From NCBI RefSeq assembly GCF_014652315.1, contig NZ_BMYO01000011.1, forward strand, positions 62,001 through 126,000: a stretch of DNA of 64,000 nucleotides, given 5' to 3'. Each line of letters starts with the position of its first letter. Positions within the stretch are counted from its first letter, which is position 1. The position numbers and the translations under genes were made by a program. Positions 8,022-16,547 of the stretch are shown in pieces. This stretch comes from Jeongeupia chitinilytica (GTDB taxonomy: Bacteria; Pseudomonadota; Gammaproteobacteria; Burkholderiales; Chitinibacteraceae). Under the pieces are notes generated by a model that saw only the letters and a program-made list of their open reading frames with translations, did no database searches and was not told the origin of the DNA.

Positions 8022-9265
8022 TGAGCACGAATACCCGCCGCGTCGTCGTCACCGGCATGGCCGGCATCAGCCCGCTCGGCTGCGACTGGCCGACGATCGA
8101 GGCCGCGCTGCGCGCCGAACGGAACGCGATCCGCTACCTGCCCGAATGGGAAGAGTATGTCGGGCTCAATACCCGTCTCGGCGCGCCGGCCGCCGCCTTT
8201 GCACTGCCCGGCGAAACGTATACGCGCAAACGCATCCGCAGCATGGGGCGGATCGCGCTGATGGCCTGCCGCGCCAGCGAACTGGCGCTGCAGGATGCCG
8301 GCCTGCTCGGCGATGCCGGCCTGCTCGGCGGCGGTCGTGTCGGCGTGTCCTACGGCTCGTCGGCCGGCTCGCCCCCGGCGATCGGCGACTTCGGCCGGAT
8401 GATCTACGAAAAGACCACCGAGGGCGTCAACGCCAACAGCTACATCAAGATGATGGCGCACACGACACCGGTGAACATCGCCGTGTTTTTCGGCCTGACC
8501 GGCCGGGTGATCACGACCTCGAGCGCCTGCACCTCGGGCAGCCAGGGCATCGGCTACGCCTACGAAGCCATCCGCTACGGCGCCGCCGACGTGATGATCG
8601 CCGGCGGAGCCGAGGAGCTGTGCGCGACCGAGGCCGCGGTCTTCGATACGCTGTTCGCCACGAGTACGCGCAACAGCCAGCCCGAACTGACGCCGCGCCC
8701 CTACGACGCGGCCCGTGACGGGCTGGTGATCGGTGAAGGTGCCGGTACGCTGATCCTCGAGGAATACGAACACGCCAAGGCACGCGGCGCGCACATCCAT
8801 GCCGAGCTCGTCGGCTTCGGCACCAATTGCGACGGCACCCACGTCACCCAGCCGCAGGCGGCAACGATGGCGCAGGCGATGCGGCTGGCGCTGAAGGATG
8901 CCGGCCTGCCGGCGGATGCGATCGGCTACGTCAACGGCCACGGCACCGCGACCGAGCAGGGCGACATCGCCGAAACGCAGGCCACGCACGCGGTCTTCGG
9001 CGCCACCATGCCGATCTCGTCGCTGAAAAGCTATATCGGCCACACGCTTGGCGCCTGTGGCGCACTCGAAGCATGGTGGAGCATCGAGATGATGCGTGCC
9101 GGCTGGTTTGCCCCGACGGTCAACCTCAGCAACGTCGACACGCGTTGCGCCCCGCTCGACTACATCGGGACCGGTGGCCGCCAGCTCGACTGCGAATACG
9201 TGATGAGCAACAACTTTGCCTTTGGCGGCATCAACACGTCGCTGATTTTCAGGAAATGGGACTGA
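8021..9265 (+). CDS. apeR: Beta-ketoacyl-ACP synthase, ApeR-like
   Basis: A 414-residue FabF-type ketosynthase with Cys170 (TSSACTSG), His307 (NGHGTA), Lys336 and His341 (GHTLGACG) all present, so it is catalytically complete. It starts in the stop codon of the ketoreductase gene. Two active ketosynthases in one aryl-polyene operon are expected: one works with a chain-length factor and the other is thought to start or extend chains independently. The chain-length factor, ACPs and acyltransferases of the cluster are not in the window and presumably lie upstream. Confidence 0.85.
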   Translation: MSTNTRRVVVTGMAGISPLGCDWPTIEAALRAERNAIRYLPEWEEYVGLNTRLGAPAAAFALPGETYTRKRIRSMGRIALMACRASELALQDAGLLGDAGLLGGGRVGVSYGSSAGSPPAIGDFGRMIYEKTTEGVNANSYIKMMAHTTPVNIAVFFGLTGRVITTSSACTSGSQGIGYAYEAIRYGAADVMIAGGAEELCATEAAVFDTLFATSTRNSQPELTPRPYDAARDGLVIGEGAGTLILEEYEHAKARGAHIHAELVGFGTNCDGTHVTQPQAATMAQAMRLALKDAGLPADAIGYVNGHGTATEQGDIAETQATHAVFGATMPISSLKSYIGHTLGACGALEAWWSIEMMRAGWFAPTVNLSNVDTRCAPLDYIGTGGRQLDCEYVMSNNFAFGGINTSLIFRKWD

Positions 9266-10167
9266 GGACGGGACCGGCGACCACTGCATCCCGAGAGGGC
9301 CGGCCTTCGCACCGCCGCGCCGTTCCGCAGTCCGGACGGCGCGGTTTCATCGCAGCCGCCGCGGCGATCGGCGGCCTGCTGCTTGCACTCGCTGCGCCGG
9401 CCGCGCACGCCGCGCCGGTACGCTTCCTGCTGACGTTCGACGACGGTCCCAGCCTGTGGTCGTCGCAACCGACCGCCAACATCCTCTACCAGCTGGCCGA
9501 CAACCCGGTCACGCCCGGCATCAAGGCCATCTTCTTCGTACAGACCGAACACGATGCACACGGTGGCAGTCCGGACGGCGAAGCGCTGATTCAGGATGAA
9601 TGTCTGGGCGGCCACCGGGTCGGCGTACACACCGGAACCGTCGAGGGGCACATCCCCCATACCAAACTGCCGGATCCGGCACTCGTGCTGTCCTTGCAGA
9701 CCGGCCGGGCGCACCTGCACGCGCTGTGCGGGGACGTCTCGACGCTGGTACGCCCGCCCGACTGGCGCTTCGACGATCGCGTCGTCGCCGCCTATCGCTC
9801 GCTCGGAATGGCGATGCTGCTGGCCGACGTGCGCGCGTTCGACGGCAAGATCTACGGCTGGCACGCCAGCCTGCGCCGGCGCAGTCACATGCACCATGAG
9901 CTCGAACGCGTACGCGACGCCATCGCCGCGGGCCGCCTGCCCGAGGTCGACGGCGTGACGCCGGTCGTTGTCGGATTCCACGATACCAATCCGTACACCG
10001 CGTCGCACATGACCGAGTATCTGCAGATCCTCACCGAGGAAGCGGCAAAGGCCGGCCTGCCCCTCTCTGACACGCCGTTCTACACCGACGGCGCCGCGGT
10101 CGAACACGCCGCGCGCGTGCGGGGCGAACTCGGCGCCTATGCCCGGACCGAGTGGCCGTCGCCGTAA
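9256..10167 (+). CDS. Secreted polysaccharide deacetylase-like protein coupled to the pigment operon
   Basis: The chosen start at 9256 overlaps the ketosynthase stop by 10 nt and yields 303 residues; a longer open frame upstream lies inside that gene. Residues about 27-53 form a signal with a twin arginine (RRGFIAAAAAIGG ... AHAAP), so Tat export is possible. The mature part begins with the NodB metal motif TFDDGP and later has RPPDW and GFHD. The second motif is unusual: where family members have H-S/T-x-x-H, this protein has His-Thr followed by a His five residues later. It may be a deacetylase, or an esterase-like relative that lost activity. Its place in the aryl-polyene operon is not typical. 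Confidence 0.7.
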   Translation: MGLRTGPATTASREGRPSHRRAVPQSGRRGFIAAAAAIGGLLLALAAPAAHAAPVRFLLTFDDGPSLWSSQPTANILYQLADNPVTPGIKAIFFVQTEHDAHGGSPDGEALIQDECLGGHRVGVHTGTVEGHIPHTKLPDPALVLSLQTGRAHLHALCGDVSTLVRPPDWRFDDRVVAAYRSLGMAMLLADVRAFDGKIYGWHASLRRRSHMHHELERVRDAIAAGRLPEVDGVTPVVVGFHDTNPYTASHMTEYLQILTEEAAKAGLPLSDTPFYTDGAAVEHAARVRGELGAYARTEWPSP

Positions 10168-10199
10168 CGGGGCAGAGCGGACAGGCTGACACCGCAACG

Positions 10200-10220
10200 G
10201 CTTGCCGCGTTACGGCAAGC
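10200..10220. terminator. Hairpin between convergent genes
   Basis: A perfect 8-bp inverted repeat (GCTTGCCG / CGGCAAGC) with a 5-nt loop lies in the 69-bp gap between the rightward deacetylase-like gene and the leftward lipoprotein hydrolase. There is no clear T-run on either side, so it would be a weak or Rho-assisted bidirectional terminator. Confidence 0.4.
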
Positions 10221-10236
10221 AGGACGGCGAATGGGC

Positions 10237-11538
10237 TCAGCTGCCGCCGCCCGCCAGACGGTCGATGACCACGGACTGCTCGAGTGCCTCGTCGATCGCC
10301 TCGATCACCGCCCGGCTGTCGAGGATGGATTCGTGCGTCTCGTCGAATCCCCGCACCCGTGCCGCCTGCAGCTGCGCCGGTTGCGCCAGCTGGCTGACGA
10401 GCGCAATCGTTCCGTCGCTGTTGCCCTGGATCAGCATATTGCTGCCGCGATAGCCGAAGAACAGCTGGTGCCGCAAGGACGCGGGCAGCGTTTGCGCCAG
10501 CAGATCGTGCAGGAACACGCTGTCGGGCGCGATGTCCTGCCATGACGGCACCACCACCGGCGAGCGGCTGGCGCCGAGCTGCGCCAGCGCATCGCCGCCC
10601 CAGGGCGTCGACAGCGTGACAAACAGCTGCACCGGCTGCTGCGGCGACACTCTGGCCAGCCGCAGGATCGCCTGGCGCGAAACCAGCCCGCCGACGCTGT
10701 GGGCAACGATCATCATGCGCGAGAAGCCGTACCGCTTCTGCAGGCTTTGCAGCAGGTCGGCCAGCGTATCGCCGCTCTGGCCGAGGCGCATGCCGCTCGG
10801 ATACTGGTAGATCCAGGGTTGAAAACGGTCCCGATCGAGGCTGGCGATCAGTTTGCTCCACTGCTGCGGATAACCGCCGACGCCATGGACGAACAGCACC
10901 GGAATCCGGTCGCTGCGATACGGCCCGAGGAAATAAACGCCAATGCCCATTTCGGATGCGAAATCGAGCGGTGCCCACAATCCCTTGGTGCCGAACGCAC
11001 GGCCAAAACGCGCCTCGTCGATGTCGGCGGTCCGCCCGGCAAACAGCTGCAGCTTGCGCGCGTTGGGCGGCACCTCGGCCTTGCGCAACGCGGTCCGGAT
11101 TTCCGCGGGCAACGGCGCCATCGCGGCATTCAGGGCAAAGCGCTGCGACAACTCGACGCCGGGACCGACCACCAGCCCGGCCGGCAAGCCGACGACGGTT
11201 GCCGGATCGTCATCGGAGAGGCCGCGGCCGTCGCGGTCGTAGTAGGCCGCCAGCAGATAGACCCCCTGTTGCGGGACCAGGAAAGCGAAATAGCCCCCTT
11301 CACCGAGGTGGCTCAGGGCCACGGCATGCAGGCCGTCCGTATCGCGCCGCAGCAGGGCCACCTCGACCTGGTCGAGCGGCAGTTCGCCAATCTGGACCAC
11401 GCCGGCAACGACGCCGTTGCGGGCGATCTCGTTGCGGTTCTGTTCCAGCCGGGCCATGCGGCGTGCAAAGCCGCACGCGGTCAGCGCAGCGATCAATGCG
11501 AGTACCAACGCGATTCTGAGCCCGCTACGCAATCCCAT
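10237..11538 (-). CDS. Alpha/beta-hydrolase lipoprotein
   Basis: 433 residues. The N-terminus is a lipoprotein signal peptide with lipobox LTAC (Cys22). The C-terminal half is an alpha/beta-hydrolase fold: FVHGVGGYPQQW supplies the oxyanion-hole region and VAHSVGGLVSR the nucleophile elbow (GxSxG-like, AHSVG). The first 190 residues form a separate, mostly beta region of unknown role. Lipoproteins of this layout act as membrane-anchored lipases or esterases; the substrate cannot be told. It is a single gene, convergent with the pigment operon, and a strong hairpin separates it from purD upstream. Confidence 0.75.
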   Translation of the reverse strand: MGLRSGLRIALVLALIAALTACGFARRMARLEQNRNEIARNGVVAGVVQIGELPLDQVEVALLRRDTDGLHAVALSHLGEGGYFAFLVPQQGVYLLAAYYDRDGRGLSDDDPATVVGLPAGLVVGPGVELSQRFALNAAMAPLPAEIRTALRKAEVPPNARKLQLFAGRTADIDEARFGRAFGTKGLWAPLDFASEMGIGVYFLGPYRSDRIPVLFVHGVGGYPQQWSKLIASLDRDRFQPWIYQYPSGMRLGQSGDTLADLLQSLQKRYGFSRMMIVAHSVGGLVSRQAILRLARVSPQQPVQLFVTLSTPWGGDALAQLGASRSPVVVPSWQDIAPDSVFLHDLLAQTLPASLRHQLFFGYRGSNMLIQGNSDGTIALVSQLAQPAQLQAARVRGFDETHESILDSRAVIEAIDEALEQSVVIDRLAGGGS

Positions 11539-11606
11539 TCCCCCTCCCGTCCGGCCCTTGTCCGTGGCCCGGATCGTCCGTTGTCTTCAGCATATGCGTT
11601 CGCCAA

Positions 11607-11636
11607 CAGAAAGGCCGCCCGGAGGCGGCCTTTCTG
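11607..11636 (-). terminator. Rho-independent terminator after purD
   Basis: A 13-bp perfect stem (CAGAAAGGCCGCC pairing with GGCGGCCTTTCTG) with a 4-nt loop lies 12 nt beyond the purD stop on the minus strand. Only three consecutive T's sit in the descending arm, so the U-tract is short, but the stem is very stable. Confidence 0.75.
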
Positions 11637-11648
11637 CATGCGCGACGC

Positions 11649-12923
11649 TTACTTGCGCGCGATGGCGCGCCAGCCGATGTCGCGGCGGAACTGCATGCCG
11701 TCGAAATGCACCCCGTCGAGGATCTCGTAGGCGCGTTTCTGTGCCTGCTTGAAACCCTCGCCGAATGCGGTGACGCACAGCACGCGGCCGCCACTCGTCA
11801 CCGGACGGCCCTGCTCGTCGAGCCTGGTGCCGGCGTGGAACACGTGACCGTCTTCCAGCTCGCCCGGCAGGCCGGTGATCACGTCACCGGCACGCGGCGT
11901 TTCCGGGTAGTTGGCCGCGGCCATTACCACGCCGAGTGCGGTACGGCGGTCCCATTCGGCCTCGATCTGGTCAAGCGTGCCGTCGATGCCGTGCTCGATC
12001 AGCGTCACCAGATCGCTCTTCAGCCGCAGCATGATCGGTTGCGTTTCCGGATCGCCGAAGCGGCAGTTGAACTCGACGACCTTGACCGAGCCGTCTTCGC
12101 CGACCATCAGCCCGGCGTAGAGGAAGCCGGTGTAGACGACACCGTCCCTGGCCATGCCGGCCACGGTCGGCAGGATCACTTCGCGCATCGCCTTGGCATG
12201 GATTTCCGGCGTCACCACCGGCGCCGGGCTGTACGCGCCCATGCCGCCGGTGTTCGGACCTTCGTCGTTGTCCAGCAGGCGCTTGTGGTCCTGGCTGCTC
12301 GCCATCGCCAGCACGTTCTTGCCGTCGACCATGACGATGAAGCTCGCTTCCTCGCCGGTCAGGAACTCCTCGATCACGACGCGGGCGCCGGCGTCGCCGA
12401 ACTTGTTGCCCTCGAGCATCATGTCGATGGCCGCATGGGCTTCGTCCAGCGTCATCGCGACGACGACGCCCTTGCCGGCGGCAAGGCCGTCGGCCTTGAT
12501 GACGATCGGCGCACCGTTGGCGTCGATGTAGGCATGCGCCCTGGCGGCGTCGCTGAAGGTTTCGTAGTCGGCGGTCGGAATGCCGTGGCGCTTCATGAAG
12601 GCCTTGGCGAAATCCTTCGACCATTCGAGCTGCGCGCCAGCCCTGGTCGGCCCGAAGATCTTCAGCCCTTCGGCACGGAACGCGTCGACGATGCCCTTGG
12701 ACAGCGGCGCCTCCGGCCCGACCAGCGTGAACGCGACGTTCTCGCGCTTGGCGAACTCGATCAGCACCGGAATGTCGGTGATCGGCACATTGGTCAGGTT
12801 CGGTTCGAGCGCGGTACCGGCGTTGCCCGGCGCGACGAAAACCTTGCCGACGCGCGGCGACTGGGCGATTTTCCATGCCAGCGCATGTTCGCGGCCGCCG
12901 TTACCGATGACGAGAATATTCAT
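11649..12923 (-). CDS. purD: Phosphoribosylamine-glycine ligase (GAR synthetase)
   Basis: 424 residues, the usual length. The N-terminus MNILVIGNGGREHALAWK is the characteristic PurD start. The ATP-grasp domain shows FTLVGPEAPL, KADGLAAGKGV and EFNCRFGDPETQ. It catalyses the second step of purine synthesis, joining glycine to phosphoribosylamine. It is the last gene of a dusB-fis-purH-pagP-purD run on the minus strand, 24 nt after pagP, and is followed by a strong hairpin. Association of purD with purH and fis is common in betaproteobacteria. Confidence 0.97.
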   Translation of the reverse strand: MNILVIGNGGREHALAWKIAQSPRVGKVFVAPGNAGTALEPNLTNVPITDIPVLIEFAKRENVAFTLVGPEAPLSKGIVDAFRAEGLKIFGPTRAGAQLEWSKDFAKAFMKRHGIPTADYETFSDAARAHAYIDANGAPIVIKADGLAAGKGVVVAMTLDEAHAAIDMMLEGNKFGDAGARVVIEEFLTGEEASFIVMVDGKNVLAMASSQDHKRLLDNDEGPNTGGMGAYSPAPVVTPEIHAKAMREVILPTVAGMARDGVVYTGFLYAGLMVGEDGSVKVVEFNCRFGDPETQPIMLRLKSDLVTLIEHGIDGTLDQIEAEWDRRTALGVVMAAANYPETPRAGDVITGLPGELEDGHVFHAGTRLDEQGRPVTSGGRVLCVTAFGEGFKQAQKRAYEILDGVHFDGMQFRRDIGWRAIARK

Positions 12924-12947
12924 TGAGTCACTCCAAAACCGCCCTGT

Positions 12948-13505
12948 TTAGAATTCGTAGCGGCCGAACACGAAGCCGACATTGCCGCTGTTGAGGCCGC
13001 TGCTCAGCGACGGGATGAACGTGCCCATCACCGAAGCACGCCACACGCGCAGCGACACCACCGGCAGGATGTACGGAAACGGGATGCCGTTGATGATGTC
13101 CTGCCGCGACGTCAGCCCGACCGTGTAGCCGGCGCCGACCGACACGACATTGTGCGACGGCCAGAACCAGATCTTGGCGTAGCCGAGCATCAGCTCCGGA
13201 TCCTTGTGCGAATCCGAAAAGATCATGCCGTACAGCATGTCGTGATTGCCGTTTTCGTCGACGAGGTGTTTGCCGAGACCGCCGCCCCAGGCCTTGTCGT
13301 TCAGCTCGGCGAGCTTCTCGTCGGTCCAGGTGCTCGGGTCGTGCCAGGTGTAGCCCGTGACGTAGGCGTCCCAGCTGCCTTCATCGGCGATCTTGCCGAG
13401 GTAGCTGCACGCGCTGCCGAGCCATTCGCCCATGTTGCCGCAGTCCGCCTGCGCCGGCGAAGCCAGCGCAAGCGTCGTGGCGGCGATTGCCAGCCATCGT
13501 TTCAT
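12948..13505 (-). CDS. pagP: Lipid A palmitoyltransferase PagP
   Basis: 185 residues with a 20-residue signal peptide (ending AQA). The mature protein follows the PagP pattern: WDAYVTGYTWH, then LNDKAWGGGLGKH, LYGMIFSDSHK, and a C-terminal barrel strand ending in aromatic residues (FGRYEF). The catalytic His55, Asp98 and Ser99 are all present. PagP is an eight-stranded outer-membrane barrel that moves palmitate from phospholipid to lipid A, altering membrane permeability and immune recognition. It lies between purH (12-nt gap) and purD (24-nt gap), an odd position for an envelope gene, so it is probably co-transcribed with purine genes. Confidence 0.93.
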   Translation of the reverse strand: MKRWLAIAATTLALASPAQADCGNMGEWLGSACSYLGKIADEGSWDAYVTGYTWHDPSTWTDEKLAELNDKAWGGGLGKHLVDENGNHDMLYGMIFSDSHKDPELMLGYAKIWFWPSHNVVSVGAGYTVGLTSRQDIINGIPFPYILPVVSLRVWRASVMGTFIPSLSSGLNSGNVGFVFGRYEF

Positions 13506-13517
13506 CGGTCCCCCGGC

Positions 13518-15080
13518 TCAGTGACGGAAATGGCGTACGCCGGTCACGACCATGGCGATGCCATGTTCGTCCGCGGCCGCGATCACTTCGTCGTCGCGGA
13601 CCGAACCGCCCGGCTGGATGATGGCGGCAACGCCGTTTTCGGCAATCACGTCGACACCGTCACGGAACGGGAAGAACGCGTCCGACGCAGCCACCGAACC
13701 GCGCAGCTCGAGGCCGGCGTTGCGCGCCTTGATCGCGGCGATCTTGGTCGAATCGACACGGCTCATCTGGCCGGCGCCGATACCGAGCGTCTGGCCCTTG
13801 CCGCAGAAGACGATGGCATTCGACTTGACGAACTTGGCGACATTCCACGCGAACAGCAGGTCCTTCAGCTGTTCCGGGGTCGGCTGCTTCCTGGTGACGA
13901 CCTTGAGGTCGGCCAGCTTGAGCGCATGGGTGTCCGGCGTCTGCACCAGCAGGCCGCCGCCGACGCGCTTGAGGTCGAACTTGTTTTCACCCGATTCGAT
14001 CGCGACTTCGAGCACGCGAACGTTGACCTTCTTGGCCAGCAGTTCGAGCGCGGCCGGCGTGTAGGCCGGGGCGATCAGCACTTCCATGAACTGCTTGCTC
14101 ACCGCTTCGACGGTATCGACGTCGATCGGCTTGTTGAAGGCGATGATGCCGCCGAAGGCGCTGGTGGTGTCGGTCGCGAACGCGAGGCGGTACGCCGCGT
14201 ACGGATCGGCCGCCACGGCGACGCCGCACGGGTTGGCATGCTTGACGATGACGCAGGCCGGCTCTTCGAACTGCTTGACCGCTTCCCACGCCGCATCGGC
14301 ATCGGCGATGTTGTTGTACGAGAGTTCCTTGCCCTGATACTGCTTGTAGCCGGCCAGCGTACCGGCAGCCGGATGCAGGTCGCGGAAGAATGCCGCGCTC
14401 TGGTGCGGGTTCTCGCCGTAGCGCATGTCCTGCACCTTGACGAACTGCAGGTTCAGCCGGTTCGGGTAAGTGGCCTTCTCGCCGTCGTCGTTCAGCGCGG
14501 TCAGGTAGTTCGAGATCGCGCCGTCGTAGGCCGCAGTGTGGCTGAACGCCTTCTTGGCCAGGTTGCGGCGGGTGGCCAGCGTCAGCGCGCCGCCGTTGGC
14601 CTTCATTTCGTCGATCAGGCCGGCGTAATCGCTGGCGTCGGTCACGATGGCGACGTGGGCGTGGTTCTTCGCCGCCGAGCGCACCATCGCCGGGCCGCCG
14701 ATGTCGATGTTCTCGATCGCGTCGTCGAAGCTGCAGTCGGGCTTGGCGATCGTCGCTTCGAACGGGTACAGGTTGACGCAGACGAGGTCGATGTTGCCGA
14801 TGTCGTGCTCGGCCATCTTGGCGACATGCGACTCGAGGTCGCGACGACCGAGGATGCCGCCGTGGATTTTCGGATGCAGCGTCTTGACGCGACCGTCGAG
14901 CATCTCCGGAAAGCCGGTGTAGTCGGCAACTTCGATCACCGGCACGCCGTTGTCGGCAAACAACTTGGCGGTACCGCCGGTCGAGAGGATCTCGACCCCC
15001 TGCTCGGCCAGCGCCCTGGCAAATTCGAGGACACCGGTCTTGTCGGACACGCTGATCAGCGCGCGCTGAATCTTGCTCAT
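13518..15080 (-). CDS. purH: Bifunctional AICAR formyltransferase / IMP cyclohydrolase
   Basis: 520 residues starting MSKIQRALISVSDKTG, the standard PurH N-terminus, behind a CAGGAGAG ribosome site; the reading frame stays open upstream but that part is not coding. The N-terminal domain has the MGS-like fold (STGGTAKLF) of IMP cyclohydrolase. The C-terminal domain carries the formyltransferase motif IVKHANPCGVA and ends FPFRDGVD ... VTGVRHFRH. It performs the last two steps of IMP synthesis. It follows fis by 118 nt on the minus strand. Confidence 0.97.
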   Translation of the reverse strand: MSKIQRALISVSDKTGVLEFARALAEQGVEILSTGGTAKLFADNGVPVIEVADYTGFPEMLDGRVKTLHPKIHGGILGRRDLESHVAKMAEHDIGNIDLVCVNLYPFEATIAKPDCSFDDAIENIDIGGPAMVRSAAKNHAHVAIVTDASDYAGLIDEMKANGGALTLATRRNLAKKAFSHTAAYDGAISNYLTALNDDGEKATYPNRLNLQFVKVQDMRYGENPHQSAAFFRDLHPAAGTLAGYKQYQGKELSYNNIADADAAWEAVKQFEEPACVIVKHANPCGVAVAADPYAAYRLAFATDTTSAFGGIIAFNKPIDVDTVEAVSKQFMEVLIAPAYTPAALELLAKKVNVRVLEVAIESGENKFDLKRVGGGLLVQTPDTHALKLADLKVVTRKQPTPEQLKDLLFAWNVAKFVKSNAIVFCGKGQTLGIGAGQMSRVDSTKIAAIKARNAGLELRGSVAASDAFFPFRDGVDVIAENGVAAIIQPGGSVRDDEVIAAADEHGIAMVVTGVRHFRH

Positions 15081-15198
15081 ACTGCTCTCCTGAGTTTCAT
15101 TCCGAATGGTCATTGCGGCCGGCGGCACCTTGTCCGCCGTTGTAGCTGTTCTTGAGCCGCACGCCGGCATCGCCGCGCACGGTCTGATCGGGTACCGC

Positions 15199-15444
15199 TT
15201 ACAGCAGATCGTAGGTCTGCAGTTTTTTTCTGAGGGTGTTGCGATTGATGCCGAGCACTTCGGCCGCCCGGGTCTGGTTGCCGCCGACGCGTTCGAGCAC
15301 CAGCAGCAACAGCGGCTTTTCGACCCGCGCCAGCACCATGTCGTACACGGCACACGGCGCTTCGCCGTCGAGATCGTCAAAATACTGCGTCAGCGACGCA
15401 TGGATCACCGCGGCGATCGGATCGCTTGGATCTTCCCGGTTCAT
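15199..15444 (-). CDS. fis: Fis-family nucleoid-associated DNA-binding protein
   Basis: 81 residues. The C-terminal half is the Fis helix-turn-helix: VGGNQTRAAEVLGINRNTLRKKL. The short N-terminal arm is typical of betaproteobacterial Fis, which is shorter than the 98-residue enterobacterial form. Its start overlaps the dusB stop (ATGA), the classic dusB-fis arrangement. Fis bends DNA and activates rRNA and growth-rate-dependent promoters; location directly before purH would also let it rise with nucleotide demand. Confidence 0.95.
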   Translation of the reverse strand: MNREDPSDPIAAVIHASLTQYFDDLDGEAPCAVYDMVLARVEKPLLLLVLERVGGNQTRAAEVLGINRNTLRKKLQTYDLL

Positions 15445-16463
15445 ACTTCCCCCTGTTCTTCTGATTCGGTCGCGACATAGACCAGACGCTCGCCGCCGGC
15501 CAGCAGGCCGTCGAAGAACGCCTGCGTCGCGTTTTTTTGTTCGTGGGTGCTTTCCAGCCGGTACATGCGCTGGCGGAATTCGTTGCCGCCAGCAAGGCCC
15601 TTCGTGTACCAGGCGATGTGCTTGCGGGCGATGCGGCAGCCCGAATACTCGCCGTAGAACGCGTACAGCGCGTCCAGGTGTTCGAGCAGCACGTCGCGGA
15701 TCTCGACCACCCTAGGTGGCGGCAACAGCTCGCCGCTGGCCAGGTAGTGACCGATTTCGCGGAACAGCCACGGCCGCCCCTGTGCGGCGCGGCCGATCAT
15801 GATCGCGTCGGCGCCGGTGGCCGCAAGGACATCGGCCGCCTTCGTCGGGCTGTCGATGTCGCCGTTGGCGATCACCGGAATCGCAATGCTGCGTTTGACT
15901 TCGCGGATCAGCGCATAGCGCGCCGCACCGTTGTACATGTCCTCGCGGGTACGGCCATGAATGGCCAGTGCCGCGATGCCGGCTTCCTCGGCACGCCTGG
16001 CAATGCGCAGGATGTTTTCCTCGCCGTTGCAGAAGCCCAGCCGGGTCTTCAGCGTCACCGGCACGTCGACGGCGGCGACCACCGCGTCGAGGATCCGGCC
16101 GACGAGGTCTTCGTCCTTGAGCAGCGCCGAGCCGGCGAGCTTGTTGCACACCTTCTTGGCCGGGCAGCCCATGTTGATGTCGACGATCTGCGCGCCGTTG
16201 GCCACCTGATACTGTGCCGCCTGCGCCAGCTGCTCCGGATCGGAACCGGCGATCTGCACCGAAATCGGTGCCAGTTCGCCGTCGAAGTCGGCACGTTTCA
16301 GGGTTTTCTTCGTCAGCCGCATGCTCTGGTCGGCCGTGATCATTTCCGACACCGCGTGACCGGCGCCGAAACGCTTGCACAGCATGCGGAACGGCCGGTC
16401 GGTCACGCCAGCCATCGGCGCAACGATCAGGTTGTTCGCAAGGGTGTAGGGGCCGATGTGCAT
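15441..16463 (-). CDS. dusB: tRNA-dihydrouridine synthase B
   Basis: 340 residues, start MHIGPYTLANNLIVAPMAGVTDRPFR. FMN-dependent TIM barrel with the Dus signatures QIAGSDPEQ, DINMGCPAKKVCNKLAGSALL (catalytic Cys in GCPA) and IHGRTREDMYNG. It reduces a uridine of the tRNA D-loop to dihydrouridine. It is the first gene of the dusB-fis-purH-pagP-purD run and its stop overlaps the fis start by 4 nt. Confidence 0.96.
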   Translation of the reverse strand: MHIGPYTLANNLIVAPMAGVTDRPFRMLCKRFGAGHAVSEMITADQSMRLTKKTLKRADFDGELAPISVQIAGSDPEQLAQAAQYQVANGAQIVDINMGCPAKKVCNKLAGSALLKDEDLVGRILDAVVAAVDVPVTLKTRLGFCNGEENILRIARRAEEAGIAALAIHGRTREDMYNGAARYALIREVKRSIAIPVIANGDIDSPTKAADVLAATGADAIMIGRAAQGRPWLFREIGHYLASGELLPPPRVVEIRDVLLEHLDALYAFYGEYSGCRIARKHIAWYTKGLAGGNEFRQRMYRLESTHEQKNATQAFFDGLLAGGERLVYVATESEEQGEV

Positions 16464-16503
16464 GCGCGGACGGGTGGACGAGGAAGGGCGGGATTCTACG
16501 TCC

Positions 16504-16520
16504 TGCCTAATTTTTAGGCA
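16504..16520 (-). terminator. Short hairpin between the GST gene and dusB
   Basis: TGCCTAA and TTAGGCA form a 7-bp perfect inverted repeat with a 3-nt loop, in the 84-bp gap upstream of dusB and 27 nt after the GST stop. It lacks a T-run and may instead be part of the dusB promoter region. Confidence 0.3.
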
Positions 16521-16547
16521 AGCGCCATTCGCCGCCTGTCTCGGCGT

